From contig DMJL01000153.1 in NCBI GenBank assembly GCA_003451785.1, positions 3,740-9,068 on the forward strand: a stretch of DNA of 5,329 nt, given 5' to 3'. Source of the stretch: Bacteroidales bacterium. Lineage in GTDB: Bacteria; Bacteroidota; Bacteroidia; Bacteroidales; UBA7960. How positions within the stretch are numbered: position 1 is the stretch's first letter; each line of letters opens with the position of its first letter. The notes under the pieces are model-generated. The model ran no database searches and was not told the origin of the DNA. It saw only the letters and a list, made by a program, of their open reading frames with translations. Position numbers and translations under genes: made by a program. Below are positions 4,584 through 5,329 of the stretch, in pieces.

Positions 4584-5329
4584 ATGGCTTTCAACCTTAG
4601 AAACAGAAGTTTTTTGAAATTGCTGGATTATACTCCACAGGAAATCAAATTCTTGCTCGAATTATCAAAAGACCTTAAAAAAGCAAAATATGGTGGTTAT
4701 GAGCAGCAGCGTCTCAAGGGCAAGAATATTGCGCTAATTTTTGAGAAAGATAGCACTCGTACCCGATGTGCATTTGAAGTTGCAGCCTACGATCAGGGCG
4801 CGCATGTTACCTACTTGGGACCTACCGGCAGCCAAATTGGCAAGAAAGAGAGTATGAAAGATACTGCCCGTGTATTGGGTCGTATGTACGATGGCATACA
4901 ATACAGAGGTTATGCGCAAACTACCGTTGAAGAACTTGCACAGTATGCAGGTGTACCGGTTTGGAATGGACTTACCAATGAGTTTCATCCCACGCAGATC
5001 CTTGCCGATTTGCTTACCATGACCGAGCATTGCGATAAGCCACTCAATCAAATTTCGTTTTGCTACCTTGGCGATGCACGCAACAATATGGGTAACTCCC
5101 TAATGGTAGGTGCTGCAAAAATGGGTATGGACTTTAGGGCAGCTGCTCCAAAATCGGTGCAACCCGAAGACCAATTAGTAGAAAAATGTCGCGAGATAGC
5201 TAAGCAAACTGGTGCAAAGATTACTATTACCGACAATGTTGATGAAGCAGTGAAGGGCGTTGACTTTCTCTATACCGATGTTTGGGTTTCTATGGGGGAA
5301 CCTGCTCATGTGTGGGAAGAGCGCATCAA
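4584..5329 (+). CDS. arcB: Ornithine carbamoyltransferase, ArcB/ArgF type (3' end cut)
   Basis: An open frame of 248 codons runs from ATG to the window edge. About 85 residues are missing compared with the usual 330-335, including the HCLP motif. It closely resembles proteobacterial ArgF/ArcB proteins. Carbamoyl-phosphate motif STRTR is at 57-61, preceded by IFEKD. DTARVLGRMYDGIQYRG is at 93-109, HPTQ at 135-138, GDARNNMGNS at 163-172, and DVWVSMGE at 232-239. Asp232 and the SMG loop (236-238) bind ornithine, which argues against the N-acetyl- or N-succinylornithine transferases of arginine synthesis. The enzyme interconverts ornithine plus carbamoyl phosphate and citrulline plus phosphate. 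Next to arcC the catabolic direction, citrulline breakdown, is the likely role, hence arcB; argF is the alternative name. The start is supported by the alignment with the N-terminal FLKLLDYTPQE helix. Confidence 0.95.
   Translation, partial: MAFNLRNRSFLKLLDYTPQEIKFLLELSKDLKKAKYGGYEQQRLKGKNIALIFEKDSTRTRCAFEVAAYDQGAHVTYLGPTGSQIGKKESMKDTARVLGRMYDGIQYRGYAQTTVEELAQYAGVPVWNGLTNEFHPTQILADLLTMTEHCDKPLNQISFCYLGDARNNMGNSLMVGAAKMGMDFRAAAPKSVQPEDQLVEKCREIAKQTGAKITITDNVDEAVKGVDFLYTDVWVSMGEPAHVWEERI

Noticed and set aside
4734..5051. 105-codon minus-strand frame opposite the carbamoyltransferase
   Set aside because: The plus strand encodes STRTR, HPTQ and other diagnostic motifs in this stretch, so the antisense frame is a shadow.
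1..5329. CRISPR array or tandem repeat array
   Set aside because: No regularly spaced direct repeats were found; only short, isolated inverted repeats and palindromes.

Overview
The window looks like chromosomal DNA of a member of the Bacteroidota, probably from the Cytophagia/Chitinophagia side, although the genus cannot be read from the sequence. The reasons are AT-rich spacers, start codons without Shine-Dalgarno motifs, two good matches to the Bacteroidota promoter (TTTG, 19-20 bases, TAnnTTTG), a lipoprotein with an acidic patch after its lipid-anchored cysteine, and a FolB tail of familiar type. All confident genes lie on the + strand.

Layout. Positions 1-141 hold the last 46 codons of folB (dihydroneopterin aldolase, folate synthesis). 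A textbook promoter at 262-292 then drives a complete tRNA-Cys(GCA) at 305-375, which is closed by a strong terminator at 400-437. A 754-base stretch without a convincing gene follows. On its minus strand it may hold the remains of a decayed reading frame. Positions 1192-2745 encode a 517-residue lipoprotein that reads as a seven-bladed LVIVD-type beta-propeller plus a C-terminal domain bracketed by two cysteines, and an intrinsic terminator follows at 2793-2824. A second gene-poor stretch (2825-3512) contains a 29-codon ORF, several dyads, and a 210-base segment bounded by 10-base inverted repeats with a terminator-like hairpin and a stop-interrupted minus-strand frame inside.

The last third carries arcC (carbamate kinase, 3513-4457, complete) and the first 248 codons of an ornithine carbamoyltransferase of ArcB/ArgF type (from 4584, cut by the window end). 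Together these enzymes can convert citrulline and phosphate to ornithine and carbamoyl phosphate, and then carbamoyl phosphate and ADP to ATP, CO2 and ammonia. This is the energy-yielding half of the arginine deiminase pathway. The transferase has its own promoter in the 126-base gap, so it need not depend on arcC transcription. No arginine deiminase gene (arcA) or arginine/ornithine antiporter (arcD) is visible here. The clearest points of interest are this arcC-arcB arrangement, the propeller lipoprotein, and the structured spacer before arcC. I did not find a clearly new multi-gene system.
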